Assembly (NCBI GenBank): GCA_019637395.1
Contig: JAHBVR010000013.1
Location: 186,001 to 250,000 of the forward strand
Source of the DNA: Vulcanimicrobiota bacterium
GTDB taxonomy: Bacteria > Vulcanimicrobiota > Xenobia > Xenobiales > JADMJV01
Length of the DNA: 64,000 bases
Direction: 5' to 3'
Part shown: positions 16,717 through 24,434 of the stretch, piece by piece
Position numbering within the stretch: position 1 is the stretch's first letter
How the letters are laid out: each line of letters starts with the position of its first letter
The notes under the pieces: model-generated
What the model was told of the DNA's origin: nothing
The model's input: the letters and a program-made list of their open reading frames with translations, nothing else
Databases searched by the model: none
Translations under genes and position numbers: made by a program

Positions 16717-17580
16717 ATGTCCGAAACCTTTGGAACCTTAACCGCCCCCCTGGTAGGGGTGGCCATGAAAGAAATGGTGCGCCGCGCCATCAACGAAATC
16801 CGGCGCCAACGCTTTATTTTTGAAGCCCAGGCCAAGCTGGGCTATGGCGGCGAGTGCAATGACCTGGTCACCAGCGCCGACCGCCAGGCGCAACGCATCT
16901 ACCTGAAAATGCTGCGCGAGTGTTTTCCTGATTTTGGCGTGATTGCCGAAGAAGACGAGCTTCGTCTCGAATGCGGGGGGGACCGCCAGCTCTATTTTAC
17001 CCTTGACCCCCTGGACGGGACCAAAGCTTTCGGACGGCGCCAGTCGACCGGAGTGGGTACCATGATCTCGCTGGTGGAGAACGGCCAGGTGCTGGCCGCC
17101 TATGTGGGCGATGTCATGACCCAAGAAATCTATGGCTACCGCCCCGACTCGGACAAAGTCCACCGCATCAGCGAATATGAGGTGGGCGAAGCCATCGCCG
17201 TGCAGGAACGCCCCCTCAAGCACGGAGTGCTGCTGAGCCGCGACGCCCCCTGGAAGTTCGCCTGGGAAGTCGACCGTTTCGCCCGCGATCATTTCAAAGA
17301 TATCGATATCGAGGGAGGCAGTATCGGTATTTCTTTCGCCCGCCTGTGGAAACAAGAGGTGGCCGCGCTTTTAATGGGACCGGCCTGGGAAACGCCCTGG
17401 GATTCCTCGCCCGTCATCGGCATCTGCCGCCAGTTGGGGTTCGTTTTCCTGGAGGTCATCGAGGGAAAATTCCGAGAGTTCGACCTGGCCCCACCCCTTA
17501 ACGTGGAACGGCGCGAGGCCGATCTGCTGGTGCTTCACCGCCAGCACCTTGGGGAGGTGCGGAACTGGATGTATCCGTGA
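16717..17580 (+). CDS. Inositol monophosphatase family phosphatase
   Basis: This 287-residue protein has the Mg2+-dependent sugar/nucleotide phosphatase fold of the IMPase / CysQ / FBPase superfamily. Metal-binding motifs are visible: DLVTSADRQAQ near 45-55, EED at 78-80, DPLDGTK at 97-103 and the C-terminal WD at 228-229. It could hydrolyse inositol phosphates, 3'-phosphoadenosine phosphates or a sugar phosphate; the sequence alone does not choose. The family is usually 250-280 residues, so it is full length. An alternative start at 16765 (MKEMVRR) would remove the unusual first 16 residues. It overlaps the start of the P450 remnant by four bases (GTGA), so the intact P450 was probably co-expressed. 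Confidence 0.82.
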   Translation: MSETFGTLTAPLVGVAMKEMVRRAINEIRRQRFIFEAQAKLGYGGECNDLVTSADRQAQRIYLKMLRECFPDFGVIAEEDELRLECGGDRQLYFTLDPLDGTKAFGRRQSTGVGTMISLVENGQVLAAYVGDVMTQEIYGYRPDSDKVHRISEYEVGEAIAVQERPLKHGVLLSRDAPWKFAWEVDRFARDHFKDIDIEGGSIGISFARLWKQEVAALLMGPAWETPWDSSPVIGICRQLGFVFLEVIEGKFREFDLAPPLNVERREADLLVLHRQHLGEVRNWMYP

Positions 17581-17842
17581 AAACCATCCCTGGGCCGCGC
17601 GGCCTGGAAATCCTCTCCACCATCTTCCGCTTTCAGCGCGACCCGCTGGCCACTCTCTCGGAGTTGACCAATCGCTTCGGTGACATCGTTCGCTACCGCT
17701 ATGGTCCTTTTTCGGTGGTGCTGCTCAACCACCCCGAGGCGGTCCAGCGCATGCTGCAATCCCAACTACGCGGGTCGGCACGGAAGCGCTGGTCACGTTG
17801 CGGCCGCGCGGGGGTCTGCCGATGACCCTGGAGTGGCGCTAA
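17577..17842 (+). pseudogene. Cytochrome P450 remnant with large internal deletion
   Basis: The first 60 or so residues (PGPRGLEILSTIF, then RFGDIVRYRYGPFSVVLLNHPEAVQRML) are a clear P450 N-terminus with the Pro-rich hinge and first beta strands. About 40 bases later, in another frame, the sequence reads VTLRPRGGLPMTLEWR and stops at 17840-17842. That is the C-terminal strand pair of a P450. The haem-binding Cys motif and the I and K helices are absent, so some 350 codons were lost by a deletion joining the two ends near 17765-17785, also putting the tail out of frame. The reading frame from the GTG runs to the TGA at 17823-17825. The start overlaps the phosphatase stop by four bases. Confidence 0.8.
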
Positions 17843-18091
17843 GCCTGGGTTCTGGCGGGACGGTCGAGACTCTGGGGCTGGGAAAGGCGGTCAAAGGCGA
17901 TCTGAATGATGGATTGGGTGCAAGAAAACGGTTTCATCTGCGCTGTCTCTCCTTAGTCCTTGGAGGGCACCGGCCGGCTCTCCCTGGGTGGATGCCTGGT
18001 CTCGGTCGCCTCTTTGAATTCAGTATAGGTAAAGTTTATTTCCTAAAATTTTCCTAAAAGATACAAACTTGTAAAAAACTGGAGGTTCACA
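17843..18091. promoter_or_regulatory. Intergenic region with tandem repeat upstream of LLM oxidoreductase
   Basis: This 249-base gap follows the P450 remnant. The first 160 bases show no convincing gene. The last 75 bases become AT-rich and hold a tandem repeat of TTCCTAAAA at 18040-18048 and 18051-18059, 11 bases apart, about one helical turn. It lies 33-52 bases before the ATG at 18092, which is preceded by a good ribosome site (GGAGG). The repeat could bind a regulator or overlap the promoter. No clear -35/-10 pair is assigned. Confidence 0.4.
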
Positions 18092-18964
18092 ATGGACATC
18101 AAAAACCTGGGCGTCTGGGCCTTTACCGATCAATATACGGCTACGCAGGCGGCCGATTTCGCCCGCCGAGTCGAGGATTGGGGCTACGGAGCGCTGTGGT
18201 ACCCCGAAGCGGTGGGGCGCGACTCGCTGGTCCAGGCCGGCTGGCTGCTAAGCCATACCAAAAACCTGGTAGTGGCCAGCGGTATTGCCAACATCTTCGC
18301 CCGCGACGCTCAGTCTAGCCTGGCCGGCGCCAACGCGCTCAATGAACTCTCCGGCGGCCGCTTTCTGCTGGGCCTGGGCGTTTCTCATGCCCCCCTGGTG
18401 GAAGCGATGCGCGGGCACAAGTATGAGAAACCCCTGGCCCACATGCGCGACTACCTGGAAGCTATGAAAAAAGCCGCCTACCAGGCTCCCCCGCCTCCCG
18501 AACGTTCACGGGTGGTACTGGCGGCCTTAGCTCCCGGCATGCTGAAGCTCTCAAGCGAGCTGGCCGACGGCGCTCACCCTTACAATGTGAATCCGGACCA
18601 CACTCGCCAGGCGCGCGCCATCCTGGGACCGGACAAGTGGCTGTGCGTGGAACACAAGGTGGTGCTGGAGGGGGACGCCACCAAGGCGCGGGCCGCCGGA
18701 CGCGCCTGTCTGGACATGTACACCAGGCTGCCTAACTACGTGAACAACTGGAAAAAGCTGGGCTTCAGCGAAGCGGAGATCACCGGGCAATCGGATCGTT
18801 TCATCGACGAATTCGTGGCCTGGGGCGACGAGAGCGCCATCGCAGAGAAAGTGCGGCAGCATTGGGAAGCCGGCGCCAACCACGTCTGCCTGCAGGCTCT
18901 CCAGTTGGACGGCAAAACCATTGATGAAAAGGCATTGGAGCGTTTGGCCGAGCGCTTGATTTAA
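18092..18964 (+). CDS. LLM-class F420-dependent oxidoreductase (TIGR03620-like)
   Basis: This 290-residue protein has the luciferase-like monooxygenase TIM-barrel fold. The N-terminus LGVWAFTDQYTATQAADFA, then GYGALWYPEAVGRDSL, ASGIANIFARDAQ and LSGGRFLLGLGVSHAPLV are typical of the F420-dependent LLM subfamily annotated as TIGR03620. Such enzymes reduce or oxidise substrates with coenzyme F420, or in some cases FMN. Strong start evidence is the GGAGGTTCACA just before ATG. No F420 biosynthesis gene is in the window, so cofactor use is inferred from family. It is a single gene with its own AT-rich leader, and the next gene is a PilZ protein 75 bases downstream. Confidence 0.85.
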   Translation: MDIKNLGVWAFTDQYTATQAADFARRVEDWGYGALWYPEAVGRDSLVQAGWLLSHTKNLVVASGIANIFARDAQSSLAGANALNELSGGRFLLGLGVSHAPLVEAMRGHKYEKPLAHMRDYLEAMKKAAYQAPPPPERSRVVLAALAPGMLKLSSELADGAHPYNVNPDHTRQARAILGPDKWLCVEHKVVLEGDATKARAAGRACLDMYTRLPNYVNNWKKLGFSEAEITGQSDRFIDEFVAWGDESAIAEKVRQHWEAGANHVCLQALQLDGKTIDEKALERLAERLI

Positions 18965-18992
18965 TCTGGTAACCTGACCCGGGATAAATTGT

Positions 18993-18998
18993 TATAAT
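18993..18998 (+). promoter_or_regulatory. Candidate -10 box for PilZ gene
   Basis: TATAAT sits 41 bases before the ATG at 19040 in an AT-rich stretch between the LLM oxidoreductase and PilZ genes. No strong -35 match is seen at the right distance. It is a plausible sigma-70 -10 element only. Confidence 0.35.
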
Positions 18999-19039
18999 TC
19001 AAAAATAATTTAGAAACACTAACAACTTACACTCGGGCT

Positions 19040-19354
19040 ATGGATACCGAGCTTTTCACCGTGAACAACCGCCGTTACCGTTACCGGGTCAACCATCAGG
19101 TGAAGGTTCAGGGCGATAACCTTCAGGGGTTGACCCTCAACCTGAGCCTGCGGGGAGCCCGTATCGTCAGCCGCCAGCCGATGCAGCGCCGCTTCTTGCT
19201 GCGCCTGGAACTCGACCAACCCCTGATCGTCGACGCTGAGAAGGTCTGGGAAGCTCCTCTCGGCGGGGGCAATCGGGTCTTCGGCATCCGCTTCAGGCCC
19301 GCACCCGAGCAGCAGGCGATTCTGCAGACCTGGATGGACAGCCAGGCTAGCTGA
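19040..19354 (+). CDS. Single-domain PilZ protein (paralogue of the one at 16379)
   Basis: This 104-residue PilZ domain has RYRYR (about residues 12-16) and NLSLRGA (about 34-40), so both c-di-GMP-binding boxes are intact. It has the same length as the protein at 16379 and is similar throughout, indicating a duplication, but the two are separated by three unrelated genes. The upstream region is AT-rich with a possible TATAAT. Its stop overlaps the convergent FKBP gene by eight bases. The role is presumably c-di-GMP-responsive binding to an unknown partner; the two copies may serve different partners. Confidence 0.85.
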   Translation: MDTELFTVNNRRYRYRVNHQVKVQGDNLQGLTLNLSLRGARIVSRQPMQRRFLLRLELDQPLIVDAEKVWEAPLGGGNRVFGIRFRPAPEQQAILQTWMDSQAS

Positions 19355-19700
19355 CGCCGAGCAATTCCACGTCGAAGACCAGGGTGGCGTTGGGAGGAAT
19401 CACTCCGCCGGCGCCGCGGGCGCCGTAGCCCAGATCGGCCGGGATGGTCAACTTACGCTTCTCTCCGACCTTCATGCCGGCCACGCCTTCGTCCCAGCCG
19501 GCGATCACCTGACGGCCACCCAAATTGAAGCGGAACGGGTCATTGCGATCCAGACTGGAATCAAACTTGGTTCCGTTGGTCAGCCAGCCGGTATAATGGA
19601 CCGTGACCTGCTGGCCCGGACGGGCTTCAGCTCCCGTTCCTGGCGTAAGGACCTGATACTTCAGGCCTGAAGAGGTAGTCACTTCAGAGGCGTCGCTCAA
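19347..19700 (-). CDS. FKBP-type peptidyl-prolyl cis-trans isomerase
   Basis: This 117-residue protein is a single FKBP domain. Family marks are VTVHYTGWLTNGTKFDSS, the PFRFNLGGRQVIAGWDEGVAGMK region split around residues 55-78, and the end DLGYGARGAGGVIPPNATLVFDVELL. The active-site residues expected for isomerase activity (Tyr, Phe/Asp, Trp, Tyr) are present. It lacks a signal peptide, so it is cytoplasmic. It catalyses prolyl isomerisation and may assist folding. It diverges from the WD40-DUF1152 gene with 83 bases between starts. Confidence 0.93.
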   Translation of the reverse strand: MSDASEVTTSSGLKYQVLTPGTGAEARPGQQVTVHYTGWLTNGTKFDSSLDRNDPFRFNLGGRQVIAGWDEGVAGMKVGEKRKLTIPADLGYGARGAGGVIPPNATLVFDVELLGVS

Positions 19701-19783
19701 AACACAATTCTCTCATTCTTCTTTGAGGTAGGTCGGAACCTTAGCCACAAAGGCCTGGCTCTCCTGGAAGCGAACCAGGGCAG

Positions 19784-22700
19784 GTGCCAACCCATCTCCC
19801 TCCAGAGATTCAGAACACCCTGACCGGCTTCTGGTGTTATGGGCAAAACGGCCTCACCCCGGAAATTCTGGCCCACCTGGTGGACGACGTTCTGCCACCC
19901 GACACCGTGCGGGATTGGACCGAACTGGTCCGCTACTTGCCTCCGAGCATGCTGCGGCCGGCTGACCCGCCCGCCGCCCACTGGCATGCCCGTCTGGCCG
20001 ACTATTGCGAGAAAAACTACCGGTCCTGCCGCTATGCCTTGCAGTGGGTGGTCCAGCATCATCTCAGCGCGGACCAATCCGAGGCGGCTATCGGCTGGTT
20101 GACCGACTTCGACTACCTCTATCGCCGCCTCCAGTTGGGCAGCGCTCAGGCGCGCCGAATCTGGCAGGAGTTGCAGCAAATTCCCTCGGCCCGGCGCCCG
20201 GCCGAGTGGGAAGCCTTCTGGAGAGGACGGCAGTTTCTCGTCGATCCCTCCCAGCAGCGCGAACCCAATCCTGAGCCCCATCTGACCTTTCTGGCTCTGG
20301 CCGACGCCTACGCGGCGGGCTCCACCATCTCGCAGCAAGCGGGAGACTGGCTGGAAAGGGCCGGACCTGAAACCCACTGGCTCCGAGAGCGCTTCCGGCC
20401 GGCCCGGCCCTATGCTCAGCCGCTGCTGCTCGAGTTACCCGAGAGCACCCTGCGACCCGGACCTCTCGTTTCGGAAGTTTGCGCAGCCAACGCGGAGGTT
20501 GCTCTAAGACAGACTCCATCCGGCGAGCAAGACCACCAATGGGTGGCTCAGCTACTCTTCAGTCCAGATGGCAAGCGGCTCCTGACGGTAACTTCGGCCG
20601 GCAAAGCCCACGCCTGGGAAGTGCACAGCGGCCGCGATCTGGGCCGCTTGGAGATGCCGGAAGCCAGCTACCACTGGAGTAGCGACGGACTGCTGGCGTT
20701 GTCCCGAAGCCAACTGTATGTGCTGCAACCCGATACCTTTGAAATCCTGGAACAGCAAGAACTCCCGGGGGAGGAGCCTTGGGGCCGGCGCCTGGCGGCC
20801 GCCGCCGGACGGCTGGTCACCTCCAACAATTTGCGCCAGGTGCTGGTGTGGGACTGGCGCGGACGGCGCAGCCTGGCCATCTTGCCGCCGCCGGAAAGAG
20901 GCTTACACGAACTCTATCTATCCAGGGACGGGCGGCGCGTCACCGTGCTCAGCGAATCCGAAGCCCATGGCTGTGATCTCGGCGAAACCGGCCAGCCTCA
21001 TCGTTACCACCGCAATGTCCTGCGTCCCTGGTCCGAGGAGTGGGCCGAAGGCCGGGTCCAACTGCGCGCAAATCGGTTGGAGCTGGCCGACGGACGGGCC
21101 CGGTTGGCTGAAGACATCGACGAGGTTTGGGAATGGTGCTGTGAGGGCGATTGGGCTTTGCTCTGGGAACACGGCAGCTGGCGCTTATGGAACCTGGCCG
21201 AAGCGCGCCCGCTGGGAGAGTTCGGCTGGCCCACCCCTGACGAGAAAGTTTATCGCGACCACAAAGAGCGCTACGTGGTGAGCCAGACCAAAGGGATTCT
21301 GGGACGCTCGGAGTGTGTGCTGCTGGATCAAGCTCGGCGGCGGGCCTTGACCTGGAAGCTGGGAGCCTCCGCGGCCCAAATTCTGGATGTGGAAGAGGGC
21401 CAACTGATTGCCACCCTGACCGGACAGCGCGACGCCCTGGTAAACGGCTGCCTCAGTGCCGATGGCCGGCGCGCGGCCACCGTGACCAAAGCGGGCAATC
21501 TGCGCATCTGGGACTCGCGCAACGGAAAATGCCTGCGCCTGCTCAAAGGCCGGGCGGTGGCCGCCGCCCTGAGCCCCGACGGCAGTCTGGCGTTGAGCGG
21601 CGACGCCGAGGGACAGGTGCGCCTGTGGAATCTCAGCCGCGGCCATTGCCTGGCCATTCTAGAAGGGCATTCCCAGCCGATCCACTGGCTGGCTTTCGGC
21701 CAGGAAGGCCTCATGATCAGCGGTGATAGCGAATGCTTTCGCGTCTGGAGCGCAGACCGCCAGTGCCTGGCGCGGATTGGGCGCCCCCCGCGACTCTATG
21801 CCCGTGAAGTGAGTCCGTGCGGGCGCTTCTTGTATGCCGAACAGATCGGCAGCGAGCGCTGGGGTTCCGCCTTGATCTATGACCTGGAGCGCGGACAGGT
21901 TCAAGCACACCTCCCCTGCGCCAGCTCGAAACCCTCGGCCGCCACTTTTTCCGCCGATTCCCGGCAACTGGCAGTGGCCAATCAGGAGGGCGAATTCTAT
22001 GAATCCTGCAGCCTGCGCCTCTGGAATCAGGACCATATTCTCGAATCCTATCGACTTCCTCTCACTTGTAACACAGTGGCTCTGAGCGAAACCCATGTGG
22101 CCGCCTCCTGCAAAGGCAACCAGGTGCGGGTCTGGGAGCGCGGTGGCACCGGTGCTCCTGGTCACGAGGCCGGAGTTATTTGCCTGGGCCACGAGGGCAA
22201 CCGCCTGATCAGCGGCTCCATCGACAAAGCGGCCTGTGTCTGGAGTCTCGAGACAGGCGAGCGCTTACATCGACTGGGGCAAGGCGACCGATGGGTGCAG
22301 GAAGTAGGGCTATGCGGACCCTATGCCTTCACGGCCAGCGATCAGGAGGGTGAACTGTGGGATCTGGAACGAGGTCTGCGGCTGGCCTGCGAGCATCCTC
22401 CGGTGGCCGCCAATAAGCAAGGAGAAGTGCTCAGCTTTGAGGGCAAGCACCTGTTCGTGTGGAATCCTCGCAAGCTCGGCTCAAAACCAACCAGAATCGG
22501 CCCGCATCCGCCGGCCATCCGCTGCTGCACCTTTTCCCCCGAGGGAAATCGGGGCATCAGTATCAGCGCGCAGGGCTGCCTCAAGCTCTGGGATCTGGCC
22601 AGTCAGCGCTGCTTAAAGAGTTGGGAAACACCGGCCCGGGAAGTTTCCCGGATCGATTGGGTCGAACCTCAGGTACTCTGGCTGCGCTGCGCGGGCGGTC

Positions 22701-23854
22701 GAGGTTGGGCTTGGGACCTGGAACACGGCACGGGTTCCCGAGTGGAAGCGGAGAGCGCCGGGCAGTTGCGGCTGGAGTTCGGCACGCGTTGGCAGGGAAA
22801 GCCCCTGAAAGTTTGGGGCCGCCAGCAACCTTTAGCCAACTGGTGGTTTCCCATTCAGTGTGCTCTGGAGCACGATTCTAACCGTCTGGTTGCCACCCAG
22901 GAGACCGGCGAGATTCACTTCCTGGAGTTGCTGCCACCGGGTCCTGTCGGTGCTCGTCCGGCCCTCCAAGCCCAACCCAGGCAGAAATCAGTGCGCGCTC
23001 GCCAAAGCGGCCTGCAGCGCACTCCTCTGGAGAGGCTCAACCCCTGCCGGCGGGTGCTGCTGGCGGCCAGCGGCGGACGCTCGGACCTTCTGGTGGCGCT
23101 GCCGCTGGCTCAGACTTTGGGCGAACTGGGCAAGCAGGTCTTTCTGGCCGCGCCCCTGAGTGGCCGCAAATACAGCCAACATTACCGGGAAGTTTCCCCC
23201 AAAGGCAGGGCCTTCGAAAACCGTCTGGCCGAACGAATGAAAGTCCCCCTTTACGCCTTCGCTCCCGAAGGCACCCTGCCGCGCCTGGAAGTCTATCGCG
23301 ACCTGGTTCACCACCTCAGTGTGGACGGTCTGGTGCTGGTGGAAGCTGGAGTGGAAACTTTGCTGCGCGGAGACGAGCCCAGTTTAGGCACGGCCGCCGA
23401 TGACCTGGTCAGTCTGGCCGCCGCCCACCAACTGGAGCTGCCCGTGAAAATGTTAGCCAACCTGGGGCTGGGTGTCGATCTGGGCAAAGGTCTCTGCCAT
23501 GCCTATGCCCTGGAAGCCATGGCCGATCTCACTCGGACCGGAGGCTTTTGGGGCAGCTTTTCCCTTTTGCCCGGCCAATCTGAGTTCGCTCTGCTCTTAG
23601 AAGCCGTCCAATGGCTCTCTCCCAGCCACCCCATCCACACCTTGATGCAAGGCCTGGCGGGCGAATTTGGAGGCGAAGCCTACCTTAACCCCTTGATGAA
23701 CCAATACTGGTGTTTCGATTTGGACCAGGTGGCGGCACGCTGCCGCCTGCTGGAATGGTTGGAGAATAAGATCACGGCCATGGATGTGCATCGCGCCCTG
23801 ACCAATTACCTGACGGTGCAAACGTTGCGCCCCCGGGCCGAGATTCCGTGCTAG
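19784..23854 (+). CDS. WD40 double-propeller protein with C-terminal DUF1152-like domain
   Basis: This 1356-residue protein starts at GTG 19784; an in-frame stop at 19742 limits any extension. Residues 1-160 resemble the helical region that follows the NACHT ATPase in STAND proteins (WHARLADYCEKNYRSCRYAL, then WLTDFDYLYRRL), yet no ATPase precedes it. Residues about 245-1060 hold about 13 WD40-like repeats with ends such as LRIWDSRNG, VRLWNLSRG and LKLWDLASQ, enough for two propellers. Residues about 1080-1356 resemble DUF1152: RRVLLAASGGRSDLLVALPL, GLVLVEAGVETLLRGDEPS, then ADDLVSLAA. The start may mark a 5' truncation. The stop overlaps the HD gene's GTG. The layout suggests a sensor with a nucleotide-related output domain, by analogy with STAND conflict proteins; function is unproven. 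Confidence 0.72.
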   Translation: MPTHLPPEIQNTLTGFWCYGQNGLTPEILAHLVDDVLPPDTVRDWTELVRYLPPSMLRPADPPAAHWHARLADYCEKNYRSCRYALQWVVQHHLSADQSEAAIGWLTDFDYLYRRLQLGSAQARRIWQELQQIPSARRPAEWEAFWRGRQFLVDPSQQREPNPEPHLTFLALADAYAAGSTISQQAGDWLERAGPETHWLRERFRPARPYAQPLLLELPESTLRPGPLVSEVCAANAEVALRQTPSGEQDHQWVAQLLFSPDGKRLLTVTSAGKAHAWEVHSGRDLGRLEMPEASYHWSSDGLLALSRSQLYVLQPDTFEILEQQELPGEEPWGRRLAAAAGRLVTSNNLRQVLVWDWRGRRSLAILPPPERGLHELYLSRDGRRVTVLSESEAHGCDLGETGQPHRYHRNVLRPWSEEWAEGRVQLRANRLELADGRARLAEDIDEVWEWCCEGDWALLWEHGSWRLWNLAEARPLGEFGWPTPDEKVYRDHKERYVVSQTKGILGRSECVLLDQARRRALTWKLGASAAQILDVEEGQLIATLTGQRDALVNGCLSADGRRAATVTKAGNLRIWDSRNGKCLRLLKGRAVAAALSPDGSLALSGDAEGQVRLWNLSRGHCLAILEGHSQPIHWLAFGQEGLMISGDSECFRVWSADRQCLARIGRPPRLYAREVSPCGRFLYAEQIGSERWGSALIYDLERGQVQAHLPCASSKPSAATFSADSRQLAVANQEGEFYESCSLRLWNQDHILESYRLPLTCNTVALSETHVAASCKGNQVRVWERGGTGAPGHEAGVICLGHEGNRLISGSIDKAACVWSLETGERLHRLGQGDRWVQEVGLCGPYAFTASDQEGELWDLERGLRLACEHPPVAANKQGEVLSFEGKHLFVWNPRKLGSKPTRIGPHPPAIRCCTFSPEGNRGISISAQGCLKLWDLASQRCLKSWETPAREVSRIDWVEPQVLWLRCAGGRGWAWDLEHGTGSRVEAESAGQLRLEFGTRWQGKPLKVWGRQQPLANWWFPIQCALEHDSNRLVATQETGEIHFLELLPPGPVGARPALQAQPRQKSVRARQSGLQRTPLERLNPCRRVLLAASGGRSDLLVALPLAQTLGELGKQVFLAAPLSGRKYSQHYREVSPKGRAFENRLAERMKVPLYAFAPEGTLPRLEVYRDLVHHLSVDGLVLVEAGVETLLRGDEPSLGTAADDLVSLAAAHQLELPVKMLANLGLGVDLGKGLCHAYALEAMADLTRTGGFWGSFSLLPGQSEFALLLEAVQWLSPSHPIHTLMQGLAGEFGGEAYLNPLMNQYWCFDLDQVAARCRLLEWLENKITAMDVHRALTNYLTVQTLRPRAEIPC

Positions 23855-24402
23855 GGGTCTTACGGAAACTCCGGGAGCTGCCCCTCTATCAGGAAAACCT
23901 CCAATGGGGATTGCCGCGCCGCGGTCATCCCGAGGGTTCGCTGGCCAACCACATCGCCGACCTGGAAGCCAATCTGGAGAAGATTCAGTCACTTTTGCGT
24001 CCAGACGAAGAAGACAGGCTACGGCTGCTCATTCATGTGCACGACATCTGCAAACCCGAGGCCTGGGTCGGAGTCGATAGTGATCATCCGCACAACCACG
24101 CGCTCATGGCCCGAAGATTGCTGGAGCAACTGGGCGCCGACCCGGTCTTGCTCAACATCACCCAGTATCATGACGATGGCTACATTCTCTTCCAATATTA
24201 TCGCCGCAGCCAGGCCATGCGGCCGCGCCTGCGCAAACTCTTGCAGGAGGTTCAGGACGTCGAGCTGTTCGTGTTGTTTTTTCTGATCGACAGTTGCACC
24301 CCAGGTAAGCGGCGCGAGCCGGTGGACTGGTTTCTGCTGACGGTCGCTCAAGAATATCGGCTGTCGGAGCGAATCGAGCAGGCTCTCCGCCTGCTCGATT
24401 AA
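23848..24402 (+). CDS. HD-domain metal-dependent phosphohydrolase
   Basis: This 184-residue protein has the HD signature: His35 (LANHIADLE), His65-Asp66 in LIHVHDICKP, a His-rich helix (HPHNHALMARRLLEQLG, 80-96), HDD at 108-110 and a late Asp in LIDSCTPG. These match the metal ligands of HD hydrolases, which cleave phosphate esters or nucleotides. The GTG start at 23848 overlaps the stop of the WD40-DUF1152 gene (GTGCTAG), so the two are translationally coupled and probably form one functional unit. A strong terminator begins inside its last codons, ending the operon. The substrate is unknown; nucleotides or a nucleotide signal are plausible. Confidence 0.8.
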   Translation: MLGVLRKLRELPLYQENLQWGLPRRGHPEGSLANHIADLEANLEKIQSLLRPDEEDRLRLLIHVHDICKPEAWVGVDSDHPHNHALMARRLLEQLGADPVLLNITQYHDDGYILFQYYRRSQAMRPRLRKLLQEVQDVELFVLFFLIDSCTPGKRREPVDWFLLTVAQEYRLSERIEQALRLLD

Positions 24403-24410
24403 GTTTTTTT
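24372..24410 (+). terminator. Intrinsic terminator of the WD40-DUF1152/HD unit
   Basis: A perfect 12-bp stem (24372-24383 with 24389-24400, core CGAGCAGGC/GCCTGCTCG) with a five-base loop is followed by AAG and seven Ts at 24404-24410. The stem lies inside the last codons of the HD gene. This defines the 3' end of the transcript. Confidence 0.85.
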
Positions 24411-24434
24411 CAGCCTGGTAGCTTAGGCTCAAGT

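Noticed and set aside
17680-18057. 125-codon frame after the P450 remnant
   Set aside because: It reads across the P450 fragment in the wrong frame and into non-coding sequence, without a recognisable domain.
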